Shown one piece after another: positions 5,088 to 5,236 of a stretch of DNA of 5,236 nucleotides (positions are counted from its first letter, which is position 1; every line of letters starts with the position of its first letter). Both the position numbers and the translations under genes were made by a program. The notes under the pieces are model-generated. The model had not been told where the DNA came from. It saw only the letters and a program-made list of their open reading frames with translations, and searched no databases. Source of the DNA: Inquilinus sp. (lineage in GTDB: Bacteria; Pseudomonadota; Alphaproteobacteria; DSM-16000; Inquilinaceae); the NCBI GenBank assembly GCA_013003675.1, contig JABDIP010000232.1, positions 1 to 5,236 of the forward strand. Direction: 5' to 3'.

Positions 5088-5236
5088 ATGGCAAAGCAGC
5101 CAGGAAAGGGCGGTGGGCGGTGGATCGTCGCGGAATACGGCCGCTGGTTCGAGGATTTCGCCGTCGGCGACAGCTACGAACACCGCCCGGGGCGCACGGT
5201 TACCGAGGCCGACAACATCTGGTTCAGCACCCTGAC
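5088..5236 (+). CDS. MaoC-family (hotdog) acyl-CoA dehydratase/hydratase, N-terminal part
   Basis: The first 49 codons are visible and the gene continues past the window edge. The opening GRWFEDFAVGDSYEHRPG (residues 18-35) followed by RTVTEADNIWFSTL (36-49) is the typical start of MaoC-like hydratases, where FEDFxVG-x-x-x-H-PGRTVTEADN precedes the Asp/His hydratase motif; that motif should lie shortly downstream, outside the window. The family adds water to, or removes it from, the double bond of enoyl-CoA type substrates in the cytoplasm. The HRPGRTVTEADN form is common in members acting on branched or dicarboxylic acyl-CoAs (mesaconyl/itaconyl type), but the substrate cannot be settled from 49 residues. 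ATG 5088 is the only good start; GTG triplets just after it are out of frame. A preceding small ORF stops at the base before it. Confidence 0.88.
   Translation, partial: MAKQPGKGGGRWIVAEYGRWFEDFAVGDSYEHRPGRTVTEADNIWFSTL

Noticed and set aside
5017..5235. 72-codon open frame on the + strand overlapping the MaoC start
   Set aside because: The frame through 5088 that gives GRWFEDFAVGD...RTVTEADN is clearly the real one; this frame yields Arg/Ser/Ala-rich sequence and its ATG touches the ribosome binding site.

Overview
This GC-rich window has all of its credible genes on the + strand, and their families and strong G/C preference at codon third positions suit an alphaproteobacterium, perhaps a marine or soil member of the Rhodospirillales. 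That placement is an inference from style and gene families; no marker gene is present.

The first 3.2 kb (to 3215) is the 3' end of a very large secreted protein whose start lies upstream of the window. The visible part has a clear order: 3 to 4 VCBS/cadherin-like Ig repeats of about 116-118 residues, then a seven-blade FG-GAP (integrin-alpha-like) beta-propeller with seven DxNxDG calcium loops, then a short RTX block, then a C-terminal domain typical of type I secretion substrates. It has no cysteine, only four lysines, and many Asp/Asn/Gly/Thr. A GC-rich hairpin follows the stop and is probably the terminator.

Next is a complete gene (3287-4375) for a TIGR03032/DUF4915 protein, a conserved family of unknown function. 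After it comes about 260 bp without a convincing gene. This stretch is rich in inverted repeats: three TCGGCTC copies could each pair with one GAGCCGA, and a near-continuous 53-nt hairpin lies further on. A small antibiotic-biosynthesis-monooxygenase (ABM/YgiN-like) gene follows, ending at 4942; its start codon is debatable, with TTG at 4637 preferred.

The last part (4943-5236) holds a structured leader, a duplicated CGCAAAC-N8-GGCGTTCGG motif and a 21-codon ORF with an excellent ribosome binding site. Its TAG stop directly abuts, in the same frame, the ATG of a MaoC-family CoA hydratase that runs off the window.

The adhesin-like protein and the DUF4915 gene may be functionally linked by adjacency. 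The ABM and MaoC genes look like ordinary metabolic genes with no obvious link to them. The least explained parts are the two structured intergenic stretches around the ABM gene and the stop-start arrangement in front of MaoC. No CRISPR array, tRNA, rRNA or insertion sequence was seen.
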